From Paracoccus litorisediminis (GTDB lineage: Bacteria > Pseudomonadota > Alphaproteobacteria > Rhodobacterales > Rhodobacteraceae): a stretch of 64,000 nucleotides of DNA. Positions 16,711 to 26,560 of the stretch are shown here, in pieces. The notes beneath the pieces are model-generated. The model did not search any database, was not told the origin of the DNA, and saw only the letters and a program-made list of their open reading frames with translations. Position numbers and translations under genes: made by a program. The stretch lies in contig NZ_WMIG01000003.1 of NCBI RefSeq assembly GCF_009711205.1, positions 238,438-302,437 of the forward strand, written 5' to 3'. The stretch's first letter is position 1. Each line of letters starts with the position of its first letter.

Positions 16711-17903
16711 ATCCCCTTGCCGCGGCCCCAGGCCGCCTGGATCAGGCCCTCGATCTCGCCATTGACGGCGTTCAGGCTTTCCATTGCGCGCTCATAGGTG
16801 GCGCGGGTGAATTGGGTGCGCTCGACCTCGTAAAGGGTCTGCTTGGTGATGCCGGCATCGGAAATCGCGGTCGATTTCAGCACCGGATGGTTCAGCACAT
16901 GTTCCCCGAACATCGAGCGCATGAAGCTGACCATCTGGTTCTGCGGCCCGTCGCCCGGCTCGTAGCGGGTGATGACATAGCGCATCCAGTCGTAATCCAT
17001 GCTGCCCCCGGCCTCGGCCACGACGCCCAGCAGGTTCGAGGTCATCAGCAGGAACTGGCACATGGACATCACGTCCAGCATCTGCGGATGCACGGTCACA
17101 AGGATCGCGGTCGCGGCGGACAAGGCGGACATGGTCAGGAAGCCAAGCTGAGGAGGGCAGTCGATGACGACGATGTCGTAATCGTCCTCGACCTCGGCCA
17201 AAGCGTCGCCAATCCTGGTAAAGAAAAAGCTACCCTGCCGTTCGCGCAACGCCATCGGTGTTGCGTGTTCGAACTCCATCAGGTCCAGATTGCCCGGAAT
17301 CAGGTCCAGATTGGTGAAATAGGTCTTCTGGATGACGTCGCGCAGCGGCAGCGGGTCGTCATAGCGGATCGTGTCATAGATGGTGCCGCCATCGGGCAGG
17401 TCGAATTCCGGCTGCACCCCATGCAGCGCCGAAAAACTGGCCTGCGGGTCAAGGTCGATCCCCAGCACCCGATAGCCGTCCAGCGCCAGCTTCTGCGCCA
17501 GATGCGCGGCGGTGGTGGTCTTGCCCGAGCCGCCCTTGAAGTTGATGACGGTGATCACCTGCAAATGATCGCCCGGCCGCCGTCCCGGCAGGTAGGTTCC
17601 CGGCGTTTTCGCGCCTTTTTCCAGCATTTCGCGCAATGCGAGGATGTCGGCGGGGCTGTAATAGCGCCGCCCGCCGGCGCGGGTTTCCGGCGAGGGACCC
17701 TTGCCGTCCAGATCCAGCTTGCGCAGATAGGCGTCCTTGACGCCCAGCAGGTCCGCCACCTCACCCGAGGTGAACTTGCGCAGCTCGCGTTTCGCGTCTG
17801 GCGGGAACAATTGTTCCCGATGAGTCTGCAAACGCTCGGAAAGGGCGGCCGCATGACCACCCACAAGCTTGTCGATTCGCGTGCCTGGCCGCATGATATT
17901 CAC
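16707..17903 (-). CDS. repA: RepA, ParA-family partition ATPase
   Basis: The 398-residue RepA has an N-terminal MerR-like DNA-binding region (about 40-95, KFTSGEVADLLGVKDAYLRKL). It has Walker A KGGSGKTT (residues 123-130), LGIDLDPQASFS and IVVIDCPPQLGF. It moves RepB-parS complexes and usually represses its own operon. The start is a GTG with GAGGG 8 nt upstream; an in-frame ATG follows three codons later. It is the first gene of repABC and diverges from a toxin-antitoxin pair. The 240-bp upstream region contains inverted repeats suited to autoregulation. Confidence 0.94.
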   Translation of the reverse strand: MNIMRPGTRIDKLVGGHAAALSERLQTHREQLFPPDAKRELRKFTSGEVADLLGVKDAYLRKLDLDGKGPSPETRAGGRRYYSPADILALREMLEKGAKTPGTYLPGRRPGDHLQVITVINFKGGSGKTTTAAHLAQKLALDGYRVLGIDLDPQASFSALHGVQPEFDLPDGGTIYDTIRYDDPLPLRDVIQKTYFTNLDLIPGNLDLMEFEHATPMALRERQGSFFFTRIGDALAEVEDDYDIVVIDCPPQLGFLTMSALSAATAILVTVHPQMLDVMSMCQFLLMTSNLLGVVAEAGGSMDYDWMRYVITRYEPGDGPQNQMVSFMRSMFGEHVLNHPVLKSTAISDAGITKQTLYEVERTQFTRATYERAMESLNAVNGEIEGLIQAAWGRGKGM

Positions 17904-17945
17904 TGTGCCTGCCCTCAGATTCCGGCCATTCTCACTGCTCGAGAG

Positions 17946-18027
17946 AATTGCTTGTTACGCTTTTGGCCGTCTTATTCTGTTTCTTGCGTAAATGAATGCG
18001 CGGAAACTTCGATTCTGGCAAGCAATT
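17946..18027. promoter_or_regulatory. repA upstream region with inverted repeats
   Basis: AATTGCTTG (17946-17954) is exactly complementary to CAAGCAATT (18019-18027), 64 bp apart, and TTACGC (17955-17960) pairs with GCGTAA (17986-17991). The stretch is AT-richer than its surroundings and lies 43 bp before the repA start codon. RepA or RepA-RepB autorepression is the likely use. I could not define a convincing -10/-35 pair. Confidence 0.4.
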
Positions 18028-18083
18028 TTCCAAGGGCCGCCAGCATATTGCGGCAGGTAGCTGATCCACACGGGCGGGTGGCC

Positions 18084-18112
18084 TTGTCGCAGGTAAGGAA
18101 AAAGCCTAAATT
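18084..18112 (+). promoter_or_regulatory. candidate vapBC promoter with overlapping operator
   Basis: TTGTCG (18084-18089) and TAAATT (18107-18112) are spaced by 17 bp, about 32 nt before the antitoxin start codon. The -10 box sits inside an inverted repeat (GCCT...AGGC, 18104-18119), a fitting site for autorepression by the AbrB-type antitoxin. Confidence 0.45.
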
Positions 18113-18143
18113 GTAAGGCGAAATACAGGAACGGATTGCCACC

Positions 18144-18407
18144 ATGTCGGAATCGACCATCACCATCAAGGGTCAGACCACCTTGCCCAAGGCGGTCCGG
18201 CAGGCGCTGGATCTGGGACCGGGCGACCGGCTGCGCTATGTGATTCTGGATGACGGGCAGGTGCGGCTGATGCGGACGCGGCCGGTTGCCGATCTGGCGG
18301 GCCTGCTGCGGCGCGAAGGCCAGCGCATCCGCAGCCTTGACGATATCGACGCCGCCATTGCCGCAGGTGCGGCGCGGGAAGGTGCCGCAGGTGCGGCGGG
18401 GGAATGA
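18144..18407 (+). CDS. vapB: AbrB/SpoVT-type antitoxin
   Basis: The 87-residue protein starts with the AbrB swapped-hairpin fold (STITIKGQTTLPKAVRQALDLGPGDRLRYVILDDGQVRL), which binds DNA. A short C-terminal tail follows that would wrap and inhibit the toxin. The tail ends in an Ala/Gly-rich repeat created by a 24-bp tandem duplication. The stop codon overlaps the PIN toxin start by ATGA. Such pairs stabilise plasmids by killing cells that lose them; the position next to repA supports that role. Confidence 0.9.
   Translation: MSESTITIKGQTTLPKAVRQALDLGPGDRLRYVILDDGQVRLMRTRPVADLAGLLRREGQRIRSLDDIDAAIAAGAAREGAAGAAGE
18360..18405 (+). repeat. 24-bp tandem repeat at the 3' end of the antitoxin gene
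   Basis: GCCGCAGGTGCGGCG occurs at 18360-18374 and again at 18384-18398, a 24-bp period with about 20 of 24 positions matching. It encodes the AAGAAREG/AAGAAGE tail and runs into the ATGA junction. In-frame slippage would change the tail by 8 residues. Confidence 0.75.
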
Positions 18408-18805
18408 TCGGCCTCGATACGAATGTCCTTGTCCGCTACCTGACGCAGGACGATCCCCGGCAATCGGCGCTGGCGACGGCGGTCTTTGCCGGGCTGAAGC
18501 CGGACGCGCCGGGATACCTGTCGCGTGAGGTCATGGTTGAACTGGTCTGGGTGCTGGAACGCGCCTATGACCTGCCGCGCCATGACATCGCCGAGGCTAT
18601 CGACGGGCTGCTGTCCAGCCGCGAGATCGTGGTGGAAAGCCCCGACCGCGTCGGTCTGGCGGCCGAGCGTTATCGCAAGGGCGGCGCGGGTTTTTCCGAT
18701 CAGATGATCGCGCTGGCGGCGCATGATGCGGGCTGCGAACGTATCCTGACCTTTGACCGCAAGGCCATCGCCCTTGCCGGGATGTCGGCGGTTCCAGGCG
18801 CCTGA
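18404..18805 (+). CDS. vapC: PIN domain ribonuclease toxin (VapC type)
   Basis: The 133-residue PIN-domain protein keeps the acidic residues that bind Mg2+: MIGLDTNVLVRYL (D5), VELVWVLE (E in the mid region), GFSDQMIALAA and ERILTFDRKA near the C-terminus. VapC toxins cleave specific RNAs, commonly initiator tRNA or rRNA loops; the target here cannot be told. It overlaps the antitoxin gene by 4 nt and shares its promoter. Confidence 0.92.
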   Translation: MIGLDTNVLVRYLTQDDPRQSALATAVFAGLKPDAPGYLSREVMVELVWVLERAYDLPRHDIAEAIDGLLSSREIVVESPDRVGLAAERYRKGGAGFSDQMIALAAHDAGCERILTFDRKAIALAGMSAVPGA

Positions 18806-18882
18806 GTTCCCGCGCGAATAATCCTTGACCTGACCGTTCACAGGGGCATCATCGCTAAGTCGCCCAGCGTATGAGGCCAGGC

Positions 18883-19341
18883 ATGACCAGTTTCCGCGTG
18901 AATGGTCGGGACCATGATCTCGACATAGACCCGGACACCCCGCTGCTGTGGGTGCTTCGGGATGAACTTCATCTGACCGGTACCAAGTTCGGCTGCGGCA
19001 TCGCGCAATGCGGGGCCTGTACGGTGATGCTGGACGGCATGCCGCGCCGCGCCTGCGTCACCCCGATCTCGATGGTCGAGGGGCGCGAGGTTACCACCAT
19101 CGAAGGCATGGAGGGCCCCGAGACCGAGGCCGTTCGCGCCGCATGGACCGCCATCGACGTGCCGCAATGCGGCTGGTGCCAGTCGGGGCAGATCATGTCG
19201 GCAGTGGCGCTTCTGCAGGCGGTCTCGGCGCCATCGGACGAAGATATCGACAATGCCATGGCCGGGAATGTCTGCCGCTGCGCGACCTATATCCGCATCC
19301 GGCAGGCGATCCATGACGCCGCCAAAGTGCTGGAGGGCTGA
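18883..19341 (+). CDS. 2Fe-2S subunit of aldehyde/isoquinoline oxidoreductase
   Basis: This 152-residue protein has the two [2Fe-2S] clusters of xanthine-dehydrogenase-family small subunits. The plant-type cluster is [15 protein letters not shown] and the second is [10 protein letters not shown] with [15 protein letters not shown]. Electrons pass from the molybdenum site in the next gene product through these clusters. I chose ATG at 18883, which has GAGG six bases upstream, over an ATG 12 nt earlier that lacks a site. The next gene starts 3 nt after the stop. The combination matches IorA/IorB-type two-subunit enzymes rather than three-subunit CoxMSL types, because no FAD subunit is present. 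Confidence 0.92.
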   Translation: MTSFRVNGRDHDLDIDPDTPLLWVLRDELHLTGTKFGCGIAQCGACTVMLDGMPRRACVTPISMVEGREVTTIEGMEGPETEAVRAAWTAIDVPQCGWCQSGQIMSAVALLQAVSAPSDEDIDNAMAGNVCRCATYIRIRQAIHDAAKVLEG

Positions 19342-19344
19342 GCC

Positions 19345-21486
19345 ATGGGCTTTGAGACCACACGCAGGGGACTTCTGGCCGGGGGCGCGGGGCTGATGCT
19401 GGCGCTGACCCTGCCGATCGGGCGGGGCAGGGCGCAGGTGACAGTGGCGGGGCCGTTTGCGCCCAATGCCTTCATCCGCATCGGCACCGACGATCTGGTC
19501 ACGGTGATGAGCAAGCATCTGGAGATGGGGCAGGGGCCCTATACCGGCCTTGCCACGCTGGTCGCCGAGGAGTTGGACGCCGATTGGGCGCAGATGCGGG
19601 CCGAGGGTGCGCCCGCCGATGACAAGCTTTATGCCAATCTGGCCTTTGGCGCGCAGGGCACCGGCGGCTCGACCGCCATCGCCAACAGCTTCATGCAGAT
19701 GCGCAAGGCCGGTGCTGCGGCCCGCGCCATGCTGGTCGCGGCGGCGGCGCAGGAATGGGGCGTGCCTGCGGCTGAAATCACCGTCAAGGCCGGGGTGGTC
19801 GCGCATCCCGGCAGCGGCAAGACATCGGGCTTTGGCGCGCTGTCGGCGGCGGCGGCCAGTCAGCCCGTGCCCGAGGACCCTCCGGTCAAGGCACCTGCGG
19901 ATTTCGTGCTGATCGGCAAGGACCGACCCAAGCTGGACACCAAGGCCAAGACCGATGGCAGCGCGCAATTCGCGCTGGACGTCTATCGCGACGGCATGCT
20001 GACCGTCGTCGTCGCCCATCCGCCGAAATTCGGCGCGACCGTGGCCAGCTTTGACGACAAGGACGCGCTGGCGGTCAAGGGCGTGCAGATGGTGCGCCAG
20101 ATCCCCTCGGGCGTCGCGGTCTATGCCACGAATACCTATGCGGCGCTGAAGGGCCGCGATGCGCTGCAGGTCAACTGGGACGAATCCAAGGCCGAGACTC
20201 GCGGCTCGGCCGAGCTGTTCGAAGCCTTCACCAAGGCGGCTCAGGCGGGCGGCACCACGGTCGAGGAACAGGGCGATCTTGCTGCCTTTACCGGGGCGGC
20301 CAAGACCCTTGAGGCCGAATACCACTTTCCCTATCTGGCCCATGCCCCGATGGAGCCGCTGGATGCGGTGATCGAGGTCAAGGGCGGCAAGGCCGAGCTA
20401 TGGTATGGCTGCCAGTTCCCGGCCTTTGACCGCCCGACCGTTGCCGCCACCCTTGGCGTTCCGGTCGAGGATGTGCAGATCAACGTGCTGTTGGCGGGCG
20501 GTTCCTTTGGGCGGCGGGCGCAGGGCTCGGCCCATCTGGCGGCCGAGGCGGCTGCGGTCGCCAAGGCGGCGGGTGCCGACGGCACCTTCAAGCTGCTCTG
20601 GACGCGCGAGGATGACATTCGCGGCGGCTATTACCGCCCGCTGACCGTCCACCGTTTCCGCGCCGGGCTGGACGATGCGGGCAAGATCATCGCCTGGGAA
20701 AACATCGTCGCGAACCAGTCGATCATGATGGGCACGCCGATGGAGCCGATGTTGCAGGGCGGGCCGGACAGCACCTCGTTCGAGGGCTCGACCGGGCTGC
20801 CCTATATTCTGGGGGCAAAACGCATCGGCTGGGCGCGGATGGAAAGCCCGGTCTCGGTGCTGTGGTGGCGTTCTGTCGGGCATACCCATACGGCCTATGC
20901 GGTCGAGACATTTCTGGATCAGGTGCTTGAGGCCGCCGGCAAGGACCCGGTCGCGGGTCGGCTGGAACTGCTGCCGCCCGAGGCCACCCGCGAACGCGGC
21001 GTCATCGAAAAGGTGGCCGAAATCTCGGGCTGGACGGGTCGGACCCGCGACGGCAAGGGCTATGGCGTCGCCTATACGAAAAGCTTCGGCACCTATGTCG
21101 CGCAGGTGGCCGAGGTGCAGGACATGGGCGGCGTCCCCCGCGTCACCAAGGTCTGGTGCGCGGTCGATTGCGGGATTGCCGTGAACCCCAATGTCATCCG
21201 CGCCCAGATCGAGGGCGGCATCGGCTATGCCCTTGGCACCGCGCTGCACAACCACATCTCGCTGGCACCGGGCGGAGAGGTCGAGCAGTCGAATTTCCAC
21301 GACTACCCGATGCTGCGCATTTCGGAAATGCCAGCGGTCGAGGTCGCGATCATCGCCAGCGAGGCCGACCCGACCGGGATCGGAGAGCCGGGCGTCCCGC
21401 CCCTTGGCCCGGCCATGGCCAATGCCTGGCGCGCTCTGACCGGGCGCGCGCAGAATGTGCTTCCCTTTGGCGGGGCAACATCATGA
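19345..21486 (+). CDS. molybdopterin-binding subunit, isoquinoline 1-oxidoreductase (IorB)-like
   Basis: The 713-residue protein opens with a Tat signal peptide (TTRRGLLAGGAGLMLAL), consistent with export of a cofactor-loaded periplasmic enzyme. It carries the IorB-type domain pattern, including LEMGQGPYTGLATLVAEEL, AHAPMEPLDAV, a GGSFGRRAQG loop and GIGEPGVPPLGPAMANA near the C-terminus, where the Glu is the catalytic base in this family. It would hydroxylate an aldehyde or N-heterocycle, passing electrons via the 2Fe-2S subunit to a cytochrome. The substrate is unknown. Its stop overlaps the downstream CxxCH protein by ATGA, indicating a three-gene operon. Confidence 0.9.
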   Translation: MGFETTRRGLLAGGAGLMLALTLPIGRGRAQVTVAGPFAPNAFIRIGTDDLVTVMSKHLEMGQGPYTGLATLVAEELDADWAQMRAEGAPADDKLYANLAFGAQGTGGSTAIANSFMQMRKAGAAARAMLVAAAAQEWGVPAAEITVKAGVVAHPGSGKTSGFGALSAAAASQPVPEDPPVKAPADFVLIGKDRPKLDTKAKTDGSAQFALDVYRDGMLTVVVAHPPKFGATVASFDDKDALAVKGVQMVRQIPSGVAVYATNTYAALKGRDALQVNWDESKAETRGSAELFEAFTKAAQAGGTTVEEQGDLAAFTGAAKTLEAEYHFPYLAHAPMEPLDAVIEVKGGKAELWYGCQFPAFDRPTVAATLGVPVEDVQINVLLAGGSFGRRAQGSAHLAAEAAAVAKAAGADGTFKLLWTREDDIRGGYYRPLTVHRFRAGLDDAGKIIAWENIVANQSIMMGTPMEPMLQGGPDSTSFEGSTGLPYILGAKRIGWARMESPVSVLWWRSVGHTHTAYAVETFLDQVLEAAGKDPVAGRLELLPPEATRERGVIEKVAEISGWTGRTRDGKGYGVAYTKSFGTYVAQVAEVQDMGGVPRVTKVWCAVDCGIAVNPNVIRAQIEGGIGYALGTALHNHISLAPGGEVEQSNFHDYPMLRISEMPAVEVAIIASEADPTGIGEPGVPPLGPAMANAWRALTGRAQNVLPFGGATS

Positions 21487-22070
21487 GGGCGCCGTTCGCG
21501 GCGGTCCTCGCCCTTGTCGCCATGCCCGCCGTCGCGCAGGACGGGCTGTCCGGTCCCGACGCCTTTGCCGGGGTCAGCGATCAAAGCCAGCGTTCGGTCG
21601 CGCTGTTTGAGGAAATGGGCAAGGTCCTGACCCATCCGCGCTGCCTGAACTGCCACCCTGTCAAGGGCGGCCCGACGCAGGGCGACGACATGCATCCCCA
21701 CAGTCCGCCGGTGGTGCGGGGTGATGCCGATTTTGGCGCGGCCGGGATGACGTGCAACACCTGCCACGGCGACAAGAACATCCGCCTGACCGGGCATGGC
21801 AGCATTCCGGGGCATGAGCCTTGGATGCTGGCCCCCGTCAGCATGGGCTGGGCCGGGGTCGGGCTGGCCGAGATCTGCGCCCAGATCAAGGACCCCGAAC
21901 GAAATGGCGGCAAGTCGCTGGAAGACCTGTTCGAACACAACGCCCATGACGGTCTGGTCGGCTGGGGCTGGGACCCCGGCGAAGGCCGCACCCCCGCCCC
22001 CGGCAGTCAGGAACTGTTCGGCGCGCTGACTCGCGCTTGGATCGATACCGGCGCGGTCTGTCCGGGGTAA
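21483..22070 (+). CDS. periplasmic diheme cytochrome-like protein of the oxidoreductase operon
   Basis: The 195-residue protein has a signal peptide (MRAPFAAVLALVAMPAVAQ) and two haem c motifs, CLNCH (about residue 55) and CNTCH (about 90). It should be a periplasmic electron carrier or anchoring subunit accepting electrons from the molybdenum enzyme. The start at 21483 is fixed by the signal peptide and an ATGA overlap; a longer frame upstream is in shadow of the molybdenum gene. I recognise no closer family than isoquinoline-oxidoreductase-associated CxxCH proteins. It converges with the RND pump gene after 36 bp, where a weak hairpin (22084-22100) may end both messages. Confidence 0.85.
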   Translation: MRAPFAAVLALVAMPAVAQDGLSGPDAFAGVSDQSQRSVALFEEMGKVLTHPRCLNCHPVKGGPTQGDDMHPHSPPVVRGDADFGAAGMTCNTCHGDKNIRLTGHGSIPGHEPWMLAPVSMGWAGVGLAEICAQIKDPERNGGKSLEDLFEHNAHDGLVGWGWDPGEGRTPAPGSQELFGALTRAWIDTGAVCPG

Positions 22071-22106
22071 GGATGTGGCGTGATCACCGGCCAGCGGTGA
22101 CCACGA

Positions 22107-25100
22107 TCACTTCCCGGCGGTCTTGCCTTTGACCCATTCCCGCAGCCCCTGAAACGTCACGTAAAGCGCCGGGATCAGGAAAATACCGATCAGGGCCGCG
22201 GCCAGCATGCCGCCTGCGACCCCGGTGCCGACGGCGCGGCGGCTGAGCATGGCGGCACCCGTCGCGGTGACCAACGGAATGAGCCCCGCGACGAACGCAA
22301 AGCTGGTCATCAGGATCGCGCGGAAACGGTCGCGGGCACCGGCCATGGCGGCGTCGTGGATTTCCATCCCGGCCTCGCGACGGGCCTTGGCGAATTCCAC
22401 GATCAGGATGGCGTTCTTGGCGGCCAGCGCGATCAGCACGATCAACCCGATCTGCGCATAGATGCCGAAATCCAGCCCCGCCAGCTTCAGCGCCGCCAGC
22501 GCCCCCGCCACCCCGACCACCACGGACAGCAGCACCGGGACCGGGATCGTCCAGCTTTCGTAAAGCGCGACAAGGAACAGATAGGCAAACAGCAGCGCCA
22601 GCGCGAGGATGGTCGAGGTCTGACCCGCAGCCTCTTTTTCCTGCAGCGCGGTTCCGGTCCATTCATAGCTGTAGCCGAGGGGCAGGGCCTTGGCGCTGAT
22701 CTCCTCCATCGCCTGCAGCGCCGTCCCCGAGGCCACGCCCGGCGCGGGCGAGCCGTTCAGCGTGGCCGAGCGGTAGTTGTTGTAGCGCACGATGGATTGC
22801 GGGCCGACCGTATATTCGGCATGGGCGACGGCGCTGACCGGGACCATCTGCCCGGTATTGCTGCGGACATAAAGCGCGTTGATATTGTCGACGCTGGCGC
22901 GGTCGCTTTCGCGCGCCTGCACGTTCACCTGCCAGGTCCGGCCATACAGGTTGAAGTCGTTGACATAGATCTGGCCCAGTGTGCCCTGCAGCGTGGTGAA
23001 CAGGTCGCTGACCGAAACGCCCAGCGTCTGCAACCTTTCGCGGTCCAGTTCCAGATAAAGCTGCGGCGAACCCGACGAGAAGGTGGTGAAGGTCGGGCCC
23101 AGCCGAGGGTCCTGACTGGCCGCGACCATCAGCCCGCCCGCCACCGCCGACAGATCGGCAGGCGCGCGCCCCTCAAGATCTAGTAGCTGGTATTCAAAGC
23201 CCGATCCCGTGCCCAGACCGATGATCGGCGGCAGGTTGAAGGCAAAGACCTGCGCCGACCGGATCGTCGCGCCCTTCTGCATGGCGGTGGTAATCGCGGC
23301 AAAGACGCTGCTTTTCGGATCGGCGCGTTCCTCAAAGGGCTTCATCGCGACGATGGCAAAGCCGCTGCTGGATTTCGCCAGCCCGTCAAGGAAGCTGTAG
23401 CCGGTCACCGACATCACGCCGCTGACGCCCTCGATCCCGGACAGCATGGTCTCGACCTCGCGCATGGCGACATCGGTGCGGTTGACGGATGAGCCTTCGG
23501 GCAGGCGGACCTCGACAAAGAAGGCGCCCTGATCCTCGGAGGGCAGGAAGCCGGAAGGAACCATGCGGAACAGGCCAAGCACCGCGGCCACGCCCAAGCC
23601 CAGCAGCACCAGCCCCAGCACCACCCGCCGCGCGATGAAGCCCGCGCCGCGCACATAGCCGTCCCGCGCATTGTCGATCCGGCGCGAAATCCAGCCCAGC
23701 GGCCCGCGTTTCGGCCCGTGATGCGGCTTCAGCAGGATGCCGCACAAGGCCGGGCTGAGCGTCAGCGCGTTGATCGCGGAAATCACCATCGAGACGGACA
23801 CCGCCACCGCGAATTGCTGGAACAGTTGCCCCGAAAGGCCGGGAATGAAAGCCACCGGCACAAAGACCGACAGCAGCACCAACGTGATCGCGACGATGGC
23901 GCCGGTGATCTCGCCCATGGCTTCGCGGGCGGCCTCGGCGGCGGACAGGCCGGGGTTTTCCTCCATCACGCGCTCGACATTCTCGACCACGACAATGGCG
24001 TCGTCGACCACGATGCCGATGGCCAGCACCAGCGCCAGCAGCGACACGGTGTTCAGCGAAAAGCCAAAGGCCAGCATGACCGCGAAGGTGCCGATCAGCG
24101 CGACCGGCACGGCAATCAGCGGGATCAGCGTCGCCCGCACGCTGCCAAGGAACAGGAACACGACGATGATCACCAGAATAAAGGCCTCGATCAGCGTGTG
24201 TTCGACCTCGGATATCGAGGCCTTCACGAAGGCGGTGGTGTCATAGACGATGTCATAGCGCATGCCCTGCGGGAAATTCGCCGACAGGCGCTGCATCGCT
24301 GCCTCAATCCCTGCGCCCGCGGCAAGGGCATTGCCGCCCGGCAATTGGTAGATGCCGATCATCGCGGTCGGGCGGCCATTGTAGCGCGCATGGGTGTCGG
24401 AAATCTTGGCGCCCAGATCGACCTGGGCCACGTCGCGGATGCGCAGGAACGAGCCGTCGGGATTGGCCCGCAGCACGACATTGCCGAATTCCGCCGGATC
24501 GGTCAGCCGCCCCTGCGTGACAAGGTTCAGCTGGAACTGCGGATCGTCGGTCATCGGCTGCGCGCCGATCCGGCCGATGGCCGCCTGCACGTTCTGCGCC
24601 TTGAGTGCCGCGACGATATCGCCCGGCGTGATCTCAAGACTGGTCATCCGGTCCACGTCCAGCACGACCCGCATCGAATAATCCAGCGCCCCGAACAGCG
24701 CCGCGTCCCCCACGCCCGGCACGCGTTTCAGCGTATCCAGCACGTTGATGGTGGCATAGTTCGACAAGAACAGCGCGTCATGCGCCGGATCGTCCGAGCT
24801 GATCGAGATGGTCTGCAGCATCGCCGAGGATTGCTTCTTGACGCTGACGCCGGTGGCGCTGACTTCGGCCGGCAAGCCCGGCGTGGCCAGCGCCACCCGG
24901 TTCTGCACGTTGACGGTGGCAATGTCGGGATCGGTGCCGACGGCAAAGCTGACGGTCAGCTTGTAGGACCCGTCCGCGCCGCTGGTCGATTTCATGTACA
25001 GCATGTCATCGACGCCGATGACGCGGGATTCGATCGGCTGGGCGACGGTCGTTTCTACGACATCGGCCCCCGCACCGGGATAATTGGCCGAGACCGTGAC

Positions 25101-25229
25101 CTGCGGCGGCACGATATCGGGATATTGCGCGATGGGCAGCGCGGTCAGCGCGATCAGCCCGGCCAGCGTCATCACGATCGAGATGACGGCGGCCAGACGC
25201 GGGCGGTCGATGAAAACCTCTGAGATCAT
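22107..25229 (-). CDS. RND family efflux transporter, HAE1 (AcrB/MexB) type
   Basis: The 1040-residue inner-membrane pump starts with [24 protein letters not shown], as in AcrB. It has the TM4 proton-relay motif [20 protein letters not shown] (around residue 405), two large periplasmic loops (porter and docking) and a second TM bundle ending in [28 protein letters not shown]. It exports hydrophobic compounds using the proton gradient. It lies 5 nt downstream of its membrane-fusion partner. No TolC/OprM-type channel or regulator gene is adjacent, so it probably uses an outer-membrane channel encoded elsewhere. Substrates are unknown. Confidence 0.95.
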   Translation of the reverse strand: MISEVFIDRPRLAAVISIVMTLAGLIALTALPIAQYPDIVPPQVTVSANYPGAGADVVETTVAQPIESRVIGVDDMLYMKSTSGADGSYKLTVSFAVGTDPDIATVNVQNRVALATPGLPAEVSATGVSVKKQSSAMLQTISISSDDPAHDALFLSNYATINVLDTLKRVPGVGDAALFGALDYSMRVVLDVDRMTSLEITPGDIVAALKAQNVQAAIGRIGAQPMTDDPQFQLNLVTQGRLTDPAEFGNVVLRANPDGSFLRIRDVAQVDLGAKISDTHARYNGRPTAMIGIYQLPGGNALAAGAGIEAAMQRLSANFPQGMRYDIVYDTTAFVKASISEVEHTLIEAFILVIIVVFLFLGSVRATLIPLIAVPVALIGTFAVMLAFGFSLNTVSLLALVLAIGIVVDDAIVVVENVERVMEENPGLSAAEAAREAMGEITGAIVAITLVLLSVFVPVAFIPGLSGQLFQQFAVAVSVSMVISAINALTLSPALCGILLKPHHGPKRGPLGWISRRIDNARDGYVRGAGFIARRVVLGLVLLGLGVAAVLGLFRMVPSGFLPSEDQGAFFVEVRLPEGSSVNRTDVAMREVETMLSGIEGVSGVMSVTGYSFLDGLAKSSSGFAIVAMKPFEERADPKSSVFAAITTAMQKGATIRSAQVFAFNLPPIIGLGTGSGFEYQLLDLEGRAPADLSAVAGGLMVAASQDPRLGPTFTTFSSGSPQLYLELDRERLQTLGVSVSDLFTTLQGTLGQIYVNDFNLYGRTWQVNVQARESDRASVDNINALYVRSNTGQMVPVSAVAHAEYTVGPQSIVRYNNYRSATLNGSPAPGVASGTALQAMEEISAKALPLGYSYEWTGTALQEKEAAGQTSTILALALLFAYLFLVALYESWTIPVPVLLSVVVGVAGALAALKLAGLDFGIYAQIGLIVLIALAAKNAILIVEFAKARREAGMEIHDAAMAGARDRFRAILMTSFAFVAGLIPLVTATGAAMLSRRAVGTGVAGGMLAAALIGIFLIPALYVTFQGLREWVKGKTAGK

Positions 25230-25234
25230 GCTGA

Positions 25235-26332
25235 TCAGCCCGCCGCGGGTGCGGTTGCCGCGTCCACGGCAATGCCGGGACGCACCTTGTTGATGCCCTC
25301 GGTGATGACCCGGTCGCCGGCCACCAGCCCGTCGGTCACGACGATCCGGCCCAGATGCGTGCTGCCGGTCTTGATCAGGCGGCGCTCGACCTTGGATTCG
25401 GCATTGACCAGCAGCACGAACGAGCCTTCCTGATCGCGCTGCACCGCCTGTTGCGGGATGGTCAGCGCCTGTTCGCCCTTGCGCTGTTCAAGCATGACCC
25501 TGACCAGCGCCCCGTCCAGAAGCGTGCCGTCGGGATTGTCGAACCTGGCCCGCACCAGCACGGTATCGGTGCCCTGCGCGACATTGGCGCTGATATAGTC
25601 CACATCGCCGGCGATCGGATATTCGGCGCCATTGGCCAGCGTCAGAAGCGCCACGGCCTCCTTGCTGACCTCGCCCCGCGCGATCCGCTCCTGATAGGTC
25701 AGGACCAGCGAGGTGGCGACCGGAAAGGTGACCTCGATCGGGTCCAGCAGGGTCAGGGTGGTCAGCGCCCCGCTATCGGGCCCGACCAGCGCGCCGACAT
25801 CCACGGTGGTCAGCCCGGTAATGCCGTGAAAGGGCGCGGTGATCTGGGTATAGGACAATTGCAGCTTCTGGCGTTCCAGCGAGCCGCGCAGGCGTTGCAG
25901 CTCACCCTCGGCCTGACCTAGTTGGGCCTGTGCGATGTCCAGTTCATTTTGGGCGACGGCCTTGCGCCTGACCAGCTCTGCCTTGCGGTCGCGCTCCAGC
26001 GCGGCAAGGGTGCGCTGCGCATCGGCGGCGGCGATCTGGCCCTCGATCTCGGTCATGGCGGCGCGGTAATCGTCGTCCTGAATGCGGTAAAGCAGGCTGC
26101 CCGCCTCGACCCGCGTGCCTTCCTTGAAGGCGACTTCCTCAAGAAACCCCGAGACGCGGGCGCGCACGTCGATCTTTTGCGTGGCCTCGACCCGACCGGC
26201 AAAGCTGGCATTCTGGCGCACTTCGGTCATCTCGGCGGGGGCGACGATGACGGCAGGAGTGGCCTGCGCCATGGCCGATACTGGCAACAAGGCCAGCATC
26301 ATCACCCGCAACCCCAGAAACGTCCGCCTCAT
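25235..26332 (-). CDS. RND efflux periplasmic adaptor (AcrA/MexA type)
   Basis: This 365-residue membrane fusion protein has a signal peptide ([17 protein letters not shown]; no lipobox Cys). It has a biotinyl-lipoyl half-motif [23 protein letters not shown], an alpha-hairpin of about 80 residues and the second lipoyl half [16 protein letters not shown]. Beta-barrel and membrane-proximal domains follow. It links the RND pump to an outer-membrane channel. It is first in the two-gene operon, and its promoter must lie in the 228-bp gap shared with the divergent permease gene, where I see no clear operator. Confidence 0.94.
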   Translation of the reverse strand: MRRTFLGLRVMMLALLPVSAMAQATPAVIVAPAEMTEVRQNASFAGRVEATQKIDVRARVSGFLEEVAFKEGTRVEAGSLLYRIQDDDYRAAMTEIEGQIAAADAQRTLAALERDRKAELVRRKAVAQNELDIAQAQLGQAEGELQRLRGSLERQKLQLSYTQITAPFHGITGLTTVDVGALVGPDSGALTTLTLLDPIEVTFPVATSLVLTYQERIARGEVSKEAVALLTLANGAEYPIAGDVDYISANVAQGTDTVLVRARFDNPDGTLLDGALVRVMLEQRKGEQALTIPQQAVQRDQEGSFVLLVNAESKVERRLIKTGSTHLGRIVVTDGLVAGDRVITEGINKVRPGIAVDAATAPAAG

Positions 26333-26560
26333 GCATTCGCCCTCCGCCAGTTCTGGTTAAATCCTCTCATGCCCATCACATTCGCACAAGAAATCGCTGC
26401 AAAGGCGCATTCGCGGATTGTCTGGAACCGTCACCAAAATGCCCGATTGTTCAGCCATGCTGCGTCCCGCCCCGGTTTCGCTGGGCCTGCCGTGGCGCGG
26501 GACTCGCCTGCTGCGGGGCTTACGGTGCAGGCTGGGGCGGGGGTGTGGAAAGGTGGGACC

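Noticed and set aside
26333..26560. Small gene in the 228-bp gap between the efflux adaptor and the GntP-type permease
   Set aside because: The frame is open as an upstream extension of the permease but begins opposite the adaptor gene, lacks a ribosome site and has no hydrophobic or domain-like content.
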